Positions 18,255 through 27,788 of a stretch of DNA of 64,000 nucleotides are shown in pieces. This stretch comes from SXXZ01 sp041177965. Lineage in GTDB: Bacteria > Verrucomicrobiota > Verrucomicrobiia > Limisphaerales > UBA9464. Location of the stretch: NCBI GenBank assembly GCA_041177965.1, contig JBEGWF010000102.1, positions 1-64,000 on the forward strand, in the 5' to 3' direction. Position 1 is the first letter of the stretch. Each line of letters starts with the position of its first letter. The notes below the pieces were generated by a model, which worked only from the letters and a program-made list of their open reading frames with translations, was not told the origin of the DNA and made no database searches. A program made the position numbers and the translations under genes.

Positions 18255-19175
18255 ATGACTTCCGAGGGGATGGATCGACGCGGCTTCGTGGGCGGAGCCG
18301 TGGGGGCGGTGGGAACGCTCGGTGCCGGTCTGGCATCGGTGACCGGCGCGACCGACACGGCCCGGGCCGAGGCATCGGCTCCGGCGAAGCTCCAGGGACG
18401 GATCCAGCAGAGCCTCTGCTCGTGGAATTTCGCCCCGTTGACCCCCGAGGAACTGGCCCGAGAGGCGGTCCTGCTCGGCCTCAAGGCCCTGGAATTGGTG
18501 GGGCCCGAGCACTTCCCGATGCTGGGCCGATACGGGCTGACCAGTGCGATCTTCGGCCGGCATGGGTTCAGCAAGGGCTTCGCCCATCGCGAAGAGCACG
18601 CCGAGTGCACGGCCGCCTGCCTGAAGGCCATCGACGAGGCCTCGGCTTTCGGGTCGCCCAACATCATCACCTTCTCGGGCTTCGCGCGCGGCATCCGTCG
18701 CGAGGACGGGGTCCGCAACATGATCGAGGGGCTCAAGGGTCTGGCCGCCCACGCCGAGAAGCGCGGGGTGACGGTGTGCCTGGAGATGCTGAACTCGAGG
18801 GTCGACGTGCCCATGAAGGGGCATCCGGACTACTTCTGCGACGACATCGACCTGAGCGTCGACATCGTGAAGGCGGTGTCCTCGGAGCGGGTGAAGGTCC
18901 TCTTCGACATCTACCATGTGCAGATCATGCATGGCGATGTGATCCGACGGATCCGTAAGCACGCCGCGTGGATCGGCCATGTGCACACCGCGGGCAACCC
19001 CGGTCGATGCGACCTGGATGCGACCGACCAGGAGCTGAATTACCCGGCCATCATGAAGGCGCTGCTGGAGGTGGGCTACCGGGGGTTCGTCGGCCAGGAG
19101 TTCATCCCGCGGGCGGCCGACAAGGCGGGCAATCTCCAGGCGATCCGGTCGGCCGTGAGGTTGTGCGATGTCTGA
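18255..19175 (+). CDS. hydroxypyruvate isomerase-like TIM-barrel protein, Tat-exported
   Basis: 306 residues. A twin-arginine leader (MDRRGFVGGAVGAVGTLGAG, residues 6-25) precedes an AP-endonuclease-2-type barrel. Metal-binding acid/His residues sit at strand ends as in hydroxypyruvate isomerase (Hyi): CLEMLNSR (Glu), KVLFDIYHVQIMHGD (Asp, His), IGHVHTAGNPGR (His-x-His) and YRGFVGQEFIP (Glu). Cytoplasmic Hyi lacks a leader, so this is an exported relative, common in PVC bacteria; the true substrate is unknown. It overlaps the next gene by 8 bp. Confidence 0.88.
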   Translation: MTSEGMDRRGFVGGAVGAVGTLGAGLASVTGATDTARAEASAPAKLQGRIQQSLCSWNFAPLTPEELAREAVLLGLKALELVGPEHFPMLGRYGLTSAIFGRHGFSKGFAHREEHAECTAACLKAIDEASAFGSPNIITFSGFARGIRREDGVRNMIEGLKGLAAHAEKRGVTVCLEMLNSRVDVPMKGHPDYFCDDIDLSVDIVKAVSSERVKVLFDIYHVQIMHGDVIRRIRKHAAWIGHVHTAGNPGRCDLDATDQELNYPAIMKALLEVGYRGFVGQEFIPRAADKAGNLQAIRSAVRLCDV

Positions 19176-20061
19176 GGCGATGACAGGGGCCGTGTGGGTC
19201 ACCGGTGCCGGAGGATTGATCGGCAACGCCTGTGTCGAGGTGGCCGCGGCCTTCGGAGGCGCCCGCCGGGTCCGTCCGCTCACGCGCGCGGTGGTCGATC
19301 TGACCGATTTTCGCGCGGTGGAGCGCTTGTTCGAGCGTGAGCGGCCGGCCGGGGTGATCCACTGCGCGGCACGCAGTCGCAGTCCCGCCTGCCAGGCCGA
19401 TCCTGCCGGTGCCCGGCTCCAGAATGTGGAGGTGACGCGCCGCTTGGCCGAGTGGGCGGCCGGGATTCCGATGGTCTTCCTGTCCACCGACCTGGTCTTC
19501 GACGGCCGGCGTGACGGGTCGGCGGGAGGCTATCGCGAGGACGATCCCGTGAACCCGTTGAGCGTGTACGCCGAGACGAAGGTGGAGGCCGAGGCCTGGG
19601 TGCGGCGCCATCCGCGCCATTCGATCGTGCGGACCTCGCTGAACTTCGGGCGTTCTCCGGCGGGGCCGGGGGCGTTCAACGAGGAGTTGGAGGCCGCCTG
19701 GCGCGCTGGACGCACGGTGGACCTGTTCGTCGACGAGTTCCGCTGCCCGATCGCGGCGGTGGAGACGGCGCGCCGGTTGTGGGCGCTGCTCGATTCGGGG
19801 CAGGGCGGGGTGTTCCACCTGGCGGGTTCCGAGAGGCTTTCGAGATGGGACATCGGGCTTCTGGTCGCCGGGGATGTCGTCCGTGCGGAGGTCGGTCTTG
19901 CCACGCCGATGCGGGCGACCTCGTTGAAAGGCTATGCCGGGGCGCCCCGTGCTCCGGACACCACGCTCGACTGCACCAAGCTGGAGACGCTGCTGGGCGA
20001 ACCCATGCCCGCCTTCACCGCTTGGCTGCAAGGACGCGCGGAGGTCTCACGGCTTGGCTGA
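19168..20061 (+). CDS. RmlD-like extended SDR (dTDP-4-dehydrorhamnose reductase family)
   Basis: 297 residues. Begins inside the end of the isomerase-like gene (8-bp overlap). Rossmann loop VTGAGGLIG at 11-19, VIHCAARS, FLSTDLVFDGRRDG, YREDDPVNPLSVYAETKVEAE (YxxxK), IVRTSLNFG, VDEFRCPIAAVETA and HLAGSERLSRWDIG are all characteristic of RmlD substrate-binding-domain proteins. It is not in the rmlA/rmlB operon and is paired with a Tat-exported isomerase-like gene, so it need not act in rhamnose synthesis. It converges on the long minus-strand operon, with the two 3' ends overlapping by 15 bp. Confidence 0.88.
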   Translation: MSEAMTGAVWVTGAGGLIGNACVEVAAAFGGARRVRPLTRAVVDLTDFRAVERLFERERPAGVIHCAARSRSPACQADPAGARLQNVEVTRRLAEWAAGIPMVFLSTDLVFDGRRDGSAGGYREDDPVNPLSVYAETKVEAEAWVRRHPRHSIVRTSLNFGRSPAGPGAFNEELEAAWRAGRTVDLFVDEFRCPIAAVETARRLWALLDSGQGGVFHLAGSERLSRWDIGLLVAGDVVRAEVGLATPMRATSLKGYAGAPRAPDTTLDCTKLETLLGEPMPAFTAWLQGRAEVSRLG

Positions 20062-21516
20062 AGGCCTGACCGGGGCGGCGGGGGCGTTGGTGCCGGCGGG
20101 GCGGCCGAAGTCGGCGGGGAGGTTCAGGCGGGTGCGCAGGGCGTCCTGGAACTGCGGATTCACGTCGTCGGCGGGAGCGAGCATGTCGCGCAGGACCTCG
20201 AGCTTGTAATCGTTGATGGGCGCGATCGACAACCGCTGGCGCATGCTCTTGTTCGGGGTCCGGGCCTCGAAGTTGGCGTGGACCTTGGTGGCCAAACGCA
20301 ACAGCGCCTCGCCCCGGTCGTCGTCGCCGTTGCCCAGGCTGAAGAAGGCCTGTCCCAGCAACCCGGTGACGATCGCCTTGATGCGGTCGGCCGAGGTCTC
20401 GTTGCCATCCTCGGAGACCTTGGCGATGGCGAAGGCCTCGAGGCTCATCCCGGCCTGGTCCCCGAGTTGGTCCGCGTATTTCTTCTGGCAATAGGCCCAC
20501 CATTGGGCGGCCTCCTTCTCGCGGTTGGCGGTGTAGAGGAAGTACACGGCGTCGCGCAGGAAGTTCTTGTGACCCTTGGCGAAGTGGTCGGCCATCTTCT
20601 CGTCGGCGGCCATCATGTCCTCGTAGGCCCTGCTGGTCTTGGCCACGATGTTGAGGTTCGGGCCCAGTTCGATGTTCCGGGTGGCGATGTTGGTGTAGAG
20701 GCGACCGCGCTGGAAGGCCGTGAGCATCGACTGGAAGACCACGCGCCGCAGCGGAGCACGGTCGGCCTCCTTCTTGGATTCTCCTAGGCCGCGGTAGCCC
20801 CAGTAAACGGCGTGGGATTCGGGCAGGCGCCACTCGAGAGGGCCGTACTTGTCGTCGACCTCCTTCATGATGGATGGCACCAGCTTGAACTTGTTGACCA
20901 TCGTCGCGACCCGGTTGCTTGCCGCGACGCTGGTCGGCTGGAGCAGGGCGGGGTAGTCGGGGCGCCCGCCGGGGATCAGGTCCTCGATCTGGCGGGCCCA
21001 GCGGGCCTTGTAGGTCATGTGGGCGTCGTCGAGATACGCGCCCATCTTGTGCTGATAGATCCAGCCCAACTCCCGGTACATCAGGGCCTCGTGCGGGTTG
21101 TAGCGCATGCCCTCGTCGCGCAGAAGTTCGATGGCCCGCTGCACCCAGAGCCAACGGTCCTCCGGATTGGGGAACTTCACCGAGATGTTGTAGGCCATGT
21201 TCCAGGCCTGATGGACCCACACGCTGGTGAAATGGGGTTGCAGTTTGGTGATCCAGTCGGCCAATTGCACGGCTTCGAAGTACTTGCCGTCCTCCTGCAG
21301 TTCGGTGGTCCGGATCCACAGGGTGTTGGCGATGAGCCCACGGAAGCCGCCGAGCGCCACGGTGGTGAAGGCGAGGATGGGCGGAGCGTTGCTGATGATG
21401 GCCGTGCGCGTGAGGCCGAAGGTCTCGCGGTCGCGGTTCAACGTGCCCTGGAGGAAGTGGGACGCGAAGAACGCCGCGATGATGACGACGCAGAGGATGG
21501 CCTTTCGGAGAGTCAT
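20047..21516 (-). CDS. membrane-anchored helical-repeat protein of unknown function
   Basis: 489 residues from an ATG that overlaps the preceding stop (TGATG), so translation is coupled to the ABC permease gene. One N-terminal membrane anchor (AILCVVIIAAFFASHFLQG, residues ~6-24), a second hydrophobic stretch (ILAFTTVALGGFRGLIANTLWIRT), and then a helical, TPR-like body: KYFEAVQLADWITKLQPHFTSVWVHQAWNMAYN, RWLWVQRAIELLRDEG, HEALMYRELGWIYQHKMG, KNFLRDAVYFLYTANREKEAAQWW. The tail is Pro/Ala-rich. The position as last gene of an ABC/SPFH operon suggests an accessory or assembly role; that is inference. Confidence 0.82.
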   Translation of the reverse strand: MTLRKAILCVVIIAAFFASHFLQGTLNRDRETFGLTRTAIISNAPPILAFTTVALGGFRGLIANTLWIRTTELQEDGKYFEAVQLADWITKLQPHFTSVWVHQAWNMAYNISVKFPNPEDRWLWVQRAIELLRDEGMRYNPHEALMYRELGWIYQHKMGAYLDDAHMTYKARWARQIEDLIPGGRPDYPALLQPTSVAASNRVATMVNKFKLVPSIMKEVDDKYGPLEWRLPESHAVYWGYRGLGESKKEADRAPLRRVVFQSMLTAFQRGRLYTNIATRNIELGPNLNIVAKTSRAYEDMMAADEKMADHFAKGHKNFLRDAVYFLYTANREKEAAQWWAYCQKKYADQLGDQAGMSLEAFAIAKVSEDGNETSADRIKAIVTGLLGQAFFSLGNGDDDRGEALLRLATKVHANFEARTPNKSMRQRLSIAPINDYKLEVLRDMLAPADDVNPQFQDALRTRLNLPADFGRPAGTNAPAAPVRPSAKP

Positions 21517-23324
21517 CAGTACTTGGTGGGGGCTGCGAGTTCCCGGCGGGTCAGCACCACGATGCCGACGACGGAGACGCCTCCGCCGACCAGGACGTTG
21601 ATCACGACGAAGGCCCGGAACAATTCCAGCCAGGTGATGCTCCGGCCCGTGCTGAGGTTCGAGATGGGCGAATAGCCGCTGACCTGGTCGATGAGTTGCT
21701 TGGCCGATCCGTAGATCGCCACGCTGAGCTGGTTGACCAGGGTCTGCTCGGTCACCGTGCCGCTCTCGCTGTTGATGCCCACGATGCCACCTTGGTCGAC
21801 CACCTGCTTGAGGGTGTTGCCGGACAGGCCCAGCACGAGCAGGGCGATGGAGCAGAAGGAGGCCACCGGGAACGACAGGAAGCTCGAGCAGGCCAGACCG
21901 ACCGCGGTCATGAGGCCCAGCCAGAAGGCGATGATGAGGAGGCCTCGGGCATAGTTGAGGGCGAAGCCGCCCTCGTGGAAGAGCACCTCCATGCCCTCGT
22001 CGAGAGGGAAGAGCAGGGGTTGCTGGGTCCAGTTCTGGAAATCGACGGCCAGCACGCCCTCGGCATTGATGAGGTCGGCCGTGGCCCGCGGGTCCAGGCC
22101 GAACTCCACGAACGATTCGGCCGGCAGGGAGTTCTCGAGGCGCAGGCGGCGGCCGTCCGGCGGGCCGACCTCCCAATAGGCCGGATACAACGTGCCTTCC
22201 GAGTTGTACTGCGTGGTGAAGAACTTCACCCGGATGAAGAGCGGGCGCCCGGCGAGGCGTCGCTTGGCGTCGGCCCCGAGGGGGACCTCCCAGCGACGCA
22301 GCATGCCCGGAGGCACGACCTGTTGGCGCGCCTTGACGAGATCCTCGACCTGCTTGCGCAGGAGGTTCGGATCCATCGCCGCCGCGGAGGGGTCCTTGAG
22401 GCGTTCCTTGAGCAGGGACTGGATGTCCCGGGTGAGGTCGACCGCGGGTTCCTTGGCGCCGGCCCGCGCAACCAGCACCTCGTTGCGCAGTTTCACCTGC
22501 TGCTCGGGGGAGAGTTCACCGGTCCGCAATTGGAGAAGCCCGTAGGCGACCGAGCCCGAGATGGCCAGCATCCCGAGGTTCACGACCATGATGCCGATCC
22601 ACTTGCCGAGCCAGATCTGCCATCGGTGGATGGGCTTGGAGGCGATGAGGAACAGTTGCATCTCCTCGATGTCCCTCGCCAGCGTCCCGCAGGCGATCCA
22701 AAGGGTGGTGAACCCGAGCAGCGCGGTGATCGCGCTGAGGGTGTAGGTGATGAGGATCTGGGTGAATCCCTGCGCCGAACCGTCGTGCTTGATGGCGCTC
22801 GGCAGGATGAACACCAGCGCGATCAGGAGCCCGAGCAGGGTGACGACGAGGCGATAGCGGAACGCCGCCCGGACGGTCAGCAGGGCCACGGCCAGGAGCG
22901 GGCGCACGGACCGCGGTGCCAGGTCCGGAACACCGGCGAGGTGGCGGGCCTTCCATTCCGGCCGGGGTTCGCCGCCCAGTTGGACGAGCTTCGCCACCGC
23001 ATCCGCCGCGGTGCGTGCGGGGACCGTGCACAGATAGGAGTAGCCCCGGCGTTCGGCCGACATCTCGCGGAACCGGCGGGCCGAGAATCCGATGACGATG
23101 CCCTGGACGACCTGGCTCACCAGGTAGGATTTCCAGCCGGCCCGATTGGCGTAGAGCACCGCCCCGCTGATGAGGTTGAGGACCAGGAAGACCAGTCCCA
23201 GCACGGGGAGGCGCAACCAGAAGGCCCACATCCAGTCGAACGCCGCCGCCGCCCAGGAGAACCCCAGGGGAATGGCCAACCATTGCCGGTCGGCGCCGCG
23301 GTAAACCTCAAAGCGACGGGTCAT
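21516..23324 (-). CDS. ABC-2 type transporter permease, large soluble insertion
   Basis: 602 residues. Hydrophobic segments near the N-terminus (FWLRLPVLGLVFLVLNLISGAVLY), in the middle (LVVTLLGLLIALVFILPSAI, ITALLGFTTLWIACG, IGIMVVNLGMLAISGSVAYGLL) and at the C-terminus (GLLIIAFWLGLMTAVGLACSS, VASFCSIALLVLGLSG, FVVINVLVGGGVSVVGIVVL). About 200 hydrophilic residues, with strand-rich sequence such as FIRVKFFTTQY and PAYWEVGPPDG, sit between the last two groups and presumably face outside. The motif RDIEEMQLFLIASKPIHRWQIWLGKWIG is typical of ABC-2 permeases of the ABC-type transport system involved in multi-copper enzyme maturation (NosY-like). The ATPase gene ends 6 bp upstream. Confidence 0.85.
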   Translation of the reverse strand: MTRRFEVYRGADRQWLAIPLGFSWAAAAFDWMWAFWLRLPVLGLVFLVLNLISGAVLYANRAGWKSYLVSQVVQGIVIGFSARRFREMSAERRGYSYLCTVPARTAADAVAKLVQLGGEPRPEWKARHLAGVPDLAPRSVRPLLAVALLTVRAAFRYRLVVTLLGLLIALVFILPSAIKHDGSAQGFTQILITYTLSAITALLGFTTLWIACGTLARDIEEMQLFLIASKPIHRWQIWLGKWIGIMVVNLGMLAISGSVAYGLLQLRTGELSPEQQVKLRNEVLVARAGAKEPAVDLTRDIQSLLKERLKDPSAAAMDPNLLRKQVEDLVKARQQVVPPGMLRRWEVPLGADAKRRLAGRPLFIRVKFFTTQYNSEGTLYPAYWEVGPPDGRRLRLENSLPAESFVEFGLDPRATADLINAEGVLAVDFQNWTQQPLLFPLDEGMEVLFHEGGFALNYARGLLIIAFWLGLMTAVGLACSSFLSFPVASFCSIALLVLGLSGNTLKQVVDQGGIVGINSESGTVTEQTLVNQLSVAIYGSAKQLIDQVSGYSPISNLSTGRSITWLELFRAFVVINVLVGGGVSVVGIVVLTRRELAAPTKY

Positions 23325-23330
23325 GGCGGG

Positions 23331-24545
23331 TCACTTCTTGCCACCTTTGCCGCCCAGCAGGCCGGAAAGCGCATCGTTGGCCTTGGACAGGTCCACCGGC
23401 TTGTCGGCCGGGGCCTCCGTCGGGGGAGCAGGGACCGGGGACGGGGTCTGCGGACGAGCCAGGGATTCCAGCACGGTTTCGGAGGCGCGAGGGGGTTCGA
23501 CCGGAGCCGGGGTGTCGGAAGTCGCCGAAGGGGTGGTCGGTCGGGAAAGGCGCTCCAGCACGGACTCGGCCTGATGGGTCGGCTGCTCCCCGGAGCCCCG
23601 CAGGTACTCGGCCACCCGGTTGCCGCTGGTCGCGCCGCTGGTCTCGGCCTGACGCCGGGCCGCCTCGACCACGCCAAGGAAATAGGATTCGAGGTTCTGG
23701 GTGGGGTTCTCGAGACGGACGGTGTCGCCGACCTCGGCCTTGATGAGGTTCAGGACCTTCTCGGTGGTCTCCCGGGAAAGCACCGGGGCGGTGATGCGCA
23801 CCGAGTCGGGCTTGGCCAACAGTTGGTGGAGCGGTCCCTGCGCCTGGATGCGCCCTCCGTAGTAGATCACCGCCCGGTCGCAGACGTCCTCCACGTCGCT
23901 CAACAGGTGGCTCGAAAGGATGATCGTCTTGCCACGCCGGGCCAGCGCGAGGATGAGGTCCTTGACCTCGCGGCATCCGAGGGGGTCGAGCCCGGCCGTG
24001 GGTTCGTCGAGGATGACCAGGTCGGGGTCGTTGATCAGGGCCTGGGCGATGCCGATGCGGCGCTGCATGCCCTTGGAGAACTCGCCCACCGTGCGCGTGC
24101 GGGCCCGGTTGAGGCCGACCATCTCGATGAGTTGCTCGGCGCGGCGACGCCGTTCCGGGGAGTCGATCTGGAAGAGGCTCCCGAAGAAGTCGAGGGTCTC
24201 CCCCGGGTTCAGGAAGCGGTAGAGGTAGCTCTCCTCGGGCAGATACCCGATCCGGGCCTTGGTGGCGACATCGCGCGGGGATTGCCCGAAGACGGTGATG
24301 TGCCCCTGGGTCGGATACAGCAACCCGAGCATCAGCTTGATGGTGGTGGACTTGCCCGAGCCGTTGGGCCCGAGGAGGCCGAACACCTCGCCCCGGCGGA
24401 TCTCGAAGTCGACGTTGTCGACCGCCCTCGCCTTCGGGCGACCCCAGAAGTCCTTGAACACCTTGGTCAGGCCCGTGGCCCGCACGACGACCTCGTCGTC
24501 GGGGGCGTCGGTCCTCGATCGGCCGGCAGGGGAGGAGGGATTCAT
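23331..24545 (-). CDS. ABC transporter ATP-binding protein with long Pro/Thr-rich tail
   Basis: 404 residues from ATG 24545. A complete nucleotide-binding domain at ~20-250: VVRATGLTKVFKDFWG, Walker A GPNGSGKST, Q-loop IGYLPEESYLY, signature FSKGMQRRIGIAQAL, Walker B LVILDEPTAGLDP, H-loop IILSSHLLSDVEDV. This is the CcmA/NatA type that pairs with ABC-2 permeases. The remaining ~120 residues include a small domain (TTEKVLNLIKAEVGDTVRLENP) and a Pro/Thr/Ser-rich linker with two near-repeats, ESVLERLSRP and ETVLESLARPQTP, before a Lys/Gly tail. The frame continues upstream only as a shadow of the P-type ATPase gene. Confidence 0.95.
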   Translation of the reverse strand: MNPSSPAGRSRTDAPDDEVVVRATGLTKVFKDFWGRPKARAVDNVDFEIRRGEVFGLLGPNGSGKSTTIKLMLGLLYPTQGHITVFGQSPRDVATKARIGYLPEESYLYRFLNPGETLDFFGSLFQIDSPERRRRAEQLIEMVGLNRARTRTVGEFSKGMQRRIGIAQALINDPDLVILDEPTAGLDPLGCREVKDLILALARRGKTIILSSHLLSDVEDVCDRAVIYYGGRIQAQGPLHQLLAKPDSVRITAPVLSRETTEKVLNLIKAEVGDTVRLENPTQNLESYFLGVVEAARRQAETSGATSGNRVAEYLRGSGEQPTHQAESVLERLSRPTTPSATSDTPAPVEPPRASETVLESLARPQTPSPVPAPPTEAPADKPVDLSKANDALSGLLGGKGGKK

Positions 24546-24622
24546 GGAGCGGTGTTTCAGTGCGTGGAGAAGGGCTGGGCGGATCCGGTCATGTCGGTCC
24601 CATGGACGCCGTTGGATCGCGA

Positions 24623-26659
24623 TCAGGCGGTCCGGGGCGCATCGCCGGGCTGGGCGGTCCCCTCGCCCTGGATGAAGGGCTCGAGCTCCTCGCCCTGACG
24701 GACGAGTCGGGCGCTGTTGAAGACCACGAAGAGAGAACCCACGTTGTGCAGGATGGCCGCCACGATGACGTTGAGGTAGCCGAACGACGCGGCCGCGAGA
24801 CCGCCGATGATGAAGAGCACCCCGAAGAGGAAGTTCTGGTTGATCACCGTGCGGGCCATGCGGCTCAGGCGGACGAGGAAGGGCAGGCGGCGGAGGTCGT
24901 TGTTCATCAGGGCGATGGTCGCCGAATTGATGGCGACCTCGCTGCCGGCCGCGCCCATCGCGATGCTGATGTCGCCCGATGCGAGCGCCGGGGCGTCGTT
25001 CACACCGTCGCCGATGACCGCCACGCGGTGACCCTTGGCCTTGGTCTGGCGGACATACTCCACCTTGTCCTGCGGGAGGCACTCGGCCACCACCTCCGGC
25101 ACGCCGATCTCCTTGGCGACGCGTTCGGCCACCGGGCGCCGGTCGCCGCTGACCATGGCGATCCGCCGGATGCCGGAGGCCTGGAGTTGCTGGAGGGCCT
25201 CGGCGGCCTCCGGTCGGGTCTGGTCCTGAAGGCCGATCCATCCGATGCAATGGCCATCGCGGGCCACGAAGAGCAGGCTGTATCCGGCGGTCTCGTCGAG
25301 ATCCACCGATTCGAACAGGTCGCCCGCCACGCCCTGGTCCTTCAGGAAGGTGGCCCGGCCGATGAGGATGCGACGCCCATCGATGAGTGCGCTGACCCCC
25401 TTGCCGGCGATCTCCTTGAAGTCGTCGGCCTTGGCCAGGGGCACGCCGGCCTCCTGGGCCAGGGCCGTGATGGAGCGGGCCGTCGGGTGGTTGGAGAACT
25501 GCTCGACGCTGGCGGCGCATCGCAGCAGCTCGGCCGGGGCGATCCCGTCGAGGGGATTCAGGCGGCTGACGGCCAGTCGGCCGGTGGTCAGCGTGCCGGT
25601 CTTGTCGAAGACGAAGGCCGTGATCCGGGCGGCGGCCTCGAGGTCGGCGATGTTCTTGACGAGGATGCCCAGCCGGGCCGCGGCGCTCAGGGCGGCGACC
25701 ATCGCGGTCGGCGTCGCCAGGATGAAGGCGCACGGGCAGGCCACGATCAGGATCGAGATCACGCGGTTCAGGTCCTGGGTGAAGCCCCAGACCAGCGCGG
25801 CGATGATCAGCACCAGCGGGGTGTAGTAGCCCATGTACTGGTCGATGATCCGCATGAAGGGCAGCTTGGTCTTCTCGGCCGCCAGGATCAGGTCGCGGAC
25901 CCGGCCGAGGGTGGTGTCCTCGCCGGCCTTGCCGACCTTGACCTCCAGGAGGCCGTTCATGTTGATGGTGCCCGCGAAGACCTGCTCGCCCACGCCCTTG
26001 TCGACCGGCAGCGATTCACCGGTGATGTTGGCCTGGTTGATCGACCCCTGGCCGGAGATGATCTGGCCGTCGGCCGCGATGTTGTCGCCCGGGCGGATGC
26101 GGATGATGTCGCCGACCTTGAGTTCGCTCGCGGCGACCTCGACCTCCTGGTTCGCGGACACCCGGCGGGCCTTGGTCGGGGTGAGCTTGATGAGCGACTG
26201 GATGGAGGCCCGGGCCCCGGCGGCCGTGCGGGTCTCGATGATCTCGCCGAGCAGCATGAAGAAGGCGACGATGCCGGCGGTCTGGAAGCCCCCGGCCAGG
26301 CTCGAGCCCTCGCCCTTCATCCCGTAGTTGCCCGACACCGCGCAGGCCAGCACGCCCAGGGCGACCAGTTCGTTGATGGACAGCAGGCCCTTCCGCAGGT
26401 CCTTGAACGCCACGATCATGATCGGGGTGCCCAGGATGATGGCGCCGATCATGGCGCTGAAGGCCGCGACGGTCGTCCCGCGCTCGAAGAGCCAGTCCAC
26501 CGCGAACGAGTTCAGCACGAAGATCAGGCCGACGATCGTCGTGGAGAGCTTGGTGTTGGTGTGCGAATGGTCCAGACCACCGTGGTCGTGGCCGCATTCC
26601 GCGCAGGAGGCGTCCTTCTTGGCGTCTTCCTCGAGGGTGAGGAGGCTGGTGACTTGCAT
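24623..26659 (-). CDS. heavy-metal translocating P1B-type ATPase
   Basis: 678 residues. The N-terminus is a short Cys/His segment (CAECGHDHGGLDHSH, 19-33) rather than a ferredoxin-like HMA domain. Actuator motif TGES at 213-216, membrane metal site C308-P-C310 in VACPCAFILATPTAM, phosphorylation motif D352-KTGT, nucleotide-domain NHPTARSI, and hinge GDGVNDAPAL at ~552-561 are all intact. The last membrane pair has HNVGSLFVVFNSARL. CPC plus a His-rich N-terminus fits export of Cu, Zn, Cd or similar ions; the exact metal cannot be decided. It lies between the HflK-like gene (30 bp away) and the ABC ATPase (77 bp away) in the same operon. Confidence 0.95.
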   Translation of the reverse strand: MQVTSLLTLEEDAKKDASCAECGHDHGGLDHSHTNTKLSTTIVGLIFVLNSFAVDWLFERGTTVAAFSAMIGAIILGTPIMIVAFKDLRKGLLSINELVALGVLACAVSGNYGMKGEGSSLAGGFQTAGIVAFFMLLGEIIETRTAAGARASIQSLIKLTPTKARRVSANQEVEVAASELKVGDIIRIRPGDNIAADGQIISGQGSINQANITGESLPVDKGVGEQVFAGTINMNGLLEVKVGKAGEDTTLGRVRDLILAAEKTKLPFMRIIDQYMGYYTPLVLIIAALVWGFTQDLNRVISILIVACPCAFILATPTAMVAALSAAARLGILVKNIADLEAAARITAFVFDKTGTLTTGRLAVSRLNPLDGIAPAELLRCAASVEQFSNHPTARSITALAQEAGVPLAKADDFKEIAGKGVSALIDGRRILIGRATFLKDQGVAGDLFESVDLDETAGYSLLFVARDGHCIGWIGLQDQTRPEAAEALQQLQASGIRRIAMVSGDRRPVAERVAKEIGVPEVVAECLPQDKVEYVRQTKAKGHRVAVIGDGVNDAPALASGDISIAMGAAGSEVAINSATIALMNNDLRRLPFLVRLSRMARTVINQNFLFGVLFIIGGLAAASFGYLNVIVAAILHNVGSLFVVFNSARLVRQGEELEPFIQGEGTAQPGDAPRTA

Positions 26660-26689
26660 GGAGGGGTGAGGGGGCTTGGGGTTCCCGGA

Positions 26690-27784
26690 TCAGCGGCCCG
26701 ACTCGGGGCGCTTCTGGGGTTGGGGTTCCCGGTTGAGCTGGATGCGGACTTCGCGGCGGTCGCCATCGGCCCGGGAGGGCAGGAAGAACTTGTCGGGCGA
26801 ATTGGTGAGGATGCGGGTGGTGGTGTCGACCCGGAGTCGGTCCCGGTAGAGGGCCGGGTTCTGCCGGTAGGTGGCGAGCTGGTCCTCGAAGAACCGCGCT
26901 TCGGCGGCCAGGCCCTGCACGAGCTGGTCGGCCGCGGCCTGACCCTGGGAGACGATGCGGTCGGCCTCGCCCTTGGCCTCCCGCGTGACGCGGTCGAACT
27001 CACCCTGCGCCTCGTTGATGCGGCTGCTGCGGGTCTGGCCGGCCGTGATCACTGCGTCGAAGAACTCCTTCACGTAGCCCGGGGCGACCCGCTCGACATC
27101 GAGGCCCTCGATGAGAACCCCGAGATTGGAGACCGTGAGCTGGTCGGAGACCCGTTGCTTGACCGCGTCGCGGAAGCTGGCGATGTCGCCGTAGATCGAG
27201 TCGGCCTTCGTGCGGGCGGCCGCCCAGTAGATGGCGTTGTTGAGGCAGTTCTCCACGGTGTTGGAGGCCGCCGTGAAATTGAAGGTGTAGGCCACCGGGT
27301 CGCTGATCCGGTACCGGAGCGTGGCCCGGACGTGCAGGATGTTGCCGTCGCCCGTGAGCACGTACCCCTCGGTGCCGGGGTTGAGAGAGGTGTTGACGGG
27401 CGCCTCGGTGATCCCGGCCGCCTCGGCGGCGGGATCGACGGCGTACCAGGCCTTGGTGGCCCGGACGATCTTGGAGTCGCCGACGCCGATGCGGACGATC
27501 TCGTCGATCGGGTAGGGCAGGGCGAAGTGGAGGCCGTTGGTCCGGAGGATGTCGCGGCCCTCGCCGACGGGCTTGCCGAAACGCAGCACCACGGCCACCT
27601 CGTTCGGCTTCACCGTGAAGACGCAGGAGAACACGAAGGCGGCCAGCAGCAGCGCCCCGAGGATCCGGATGAGCACGAGGCTGCTGCCCAGGGCCTCGGA
27701 CAGCGCCTGACTGGAGGCGTCGTCCGCGGAGATCCGCGGGCCGTCGGGCCGCAGGTTGCCGGAGGGTGTGTTTGCGGCGGCCAT
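26690..27784 (-). CDS. SPFH/Band 7 protein, HflK-like
   Basis: 364 residues. One N-terminal membrane anchor (SSLVLIRILGALLLAAFVFSCVFT, ~34-57) then an SPFH domain: VKPNEVAVVLRFGKPVG, GLHFALPYPIDEIVRI, LTGDGNILHVRATLRYRISDPVAYTFNF, VENCLNNAIYWAAARTKADSIYG, VSNLGVLIEGLDVERVAPGYVKEFFDAV, followed by an Ala/Glu-rich coiled coil. In Enterobacteria HflK and HflC form a cage around FtsH; no ftsH is in this operon. Only 4 bp separate it from the HflC-like gene. Confidence 0.93.
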   Translation of the reverse strand: MAAANTPSGNLRPDGPRISADDASSQALSEALGSSLVLIRILGALLLAAFVFSCVFTVKPNEVAVVLRFGKPVGEGRDILRTNGLHFALPYPIDEIVRIGVGDSKIVRATKAWYAVDPAAEAAGITEAPVNTSLNPGTEGYVLTGDGNILHVRATLRYRISDPVAYTFNFTAASNTVENCLNNAIYWAAARTKADSIYGDIASFRDAVKQRVSDQLTVSNLGVLIEGLDVERVAPGYVKEFFDAVITAGQTRSSRINEAQGEFDRVTREAKGEADRIVSQGQAAADQLVQGLAAEARFFEDQLATYRQNPALYRDRLRVDTTTRILTNSPDKFFLPSRADGDRREVRIQLNREPQPQKRPESGR

Positions 27785-27788
27785 GGGA

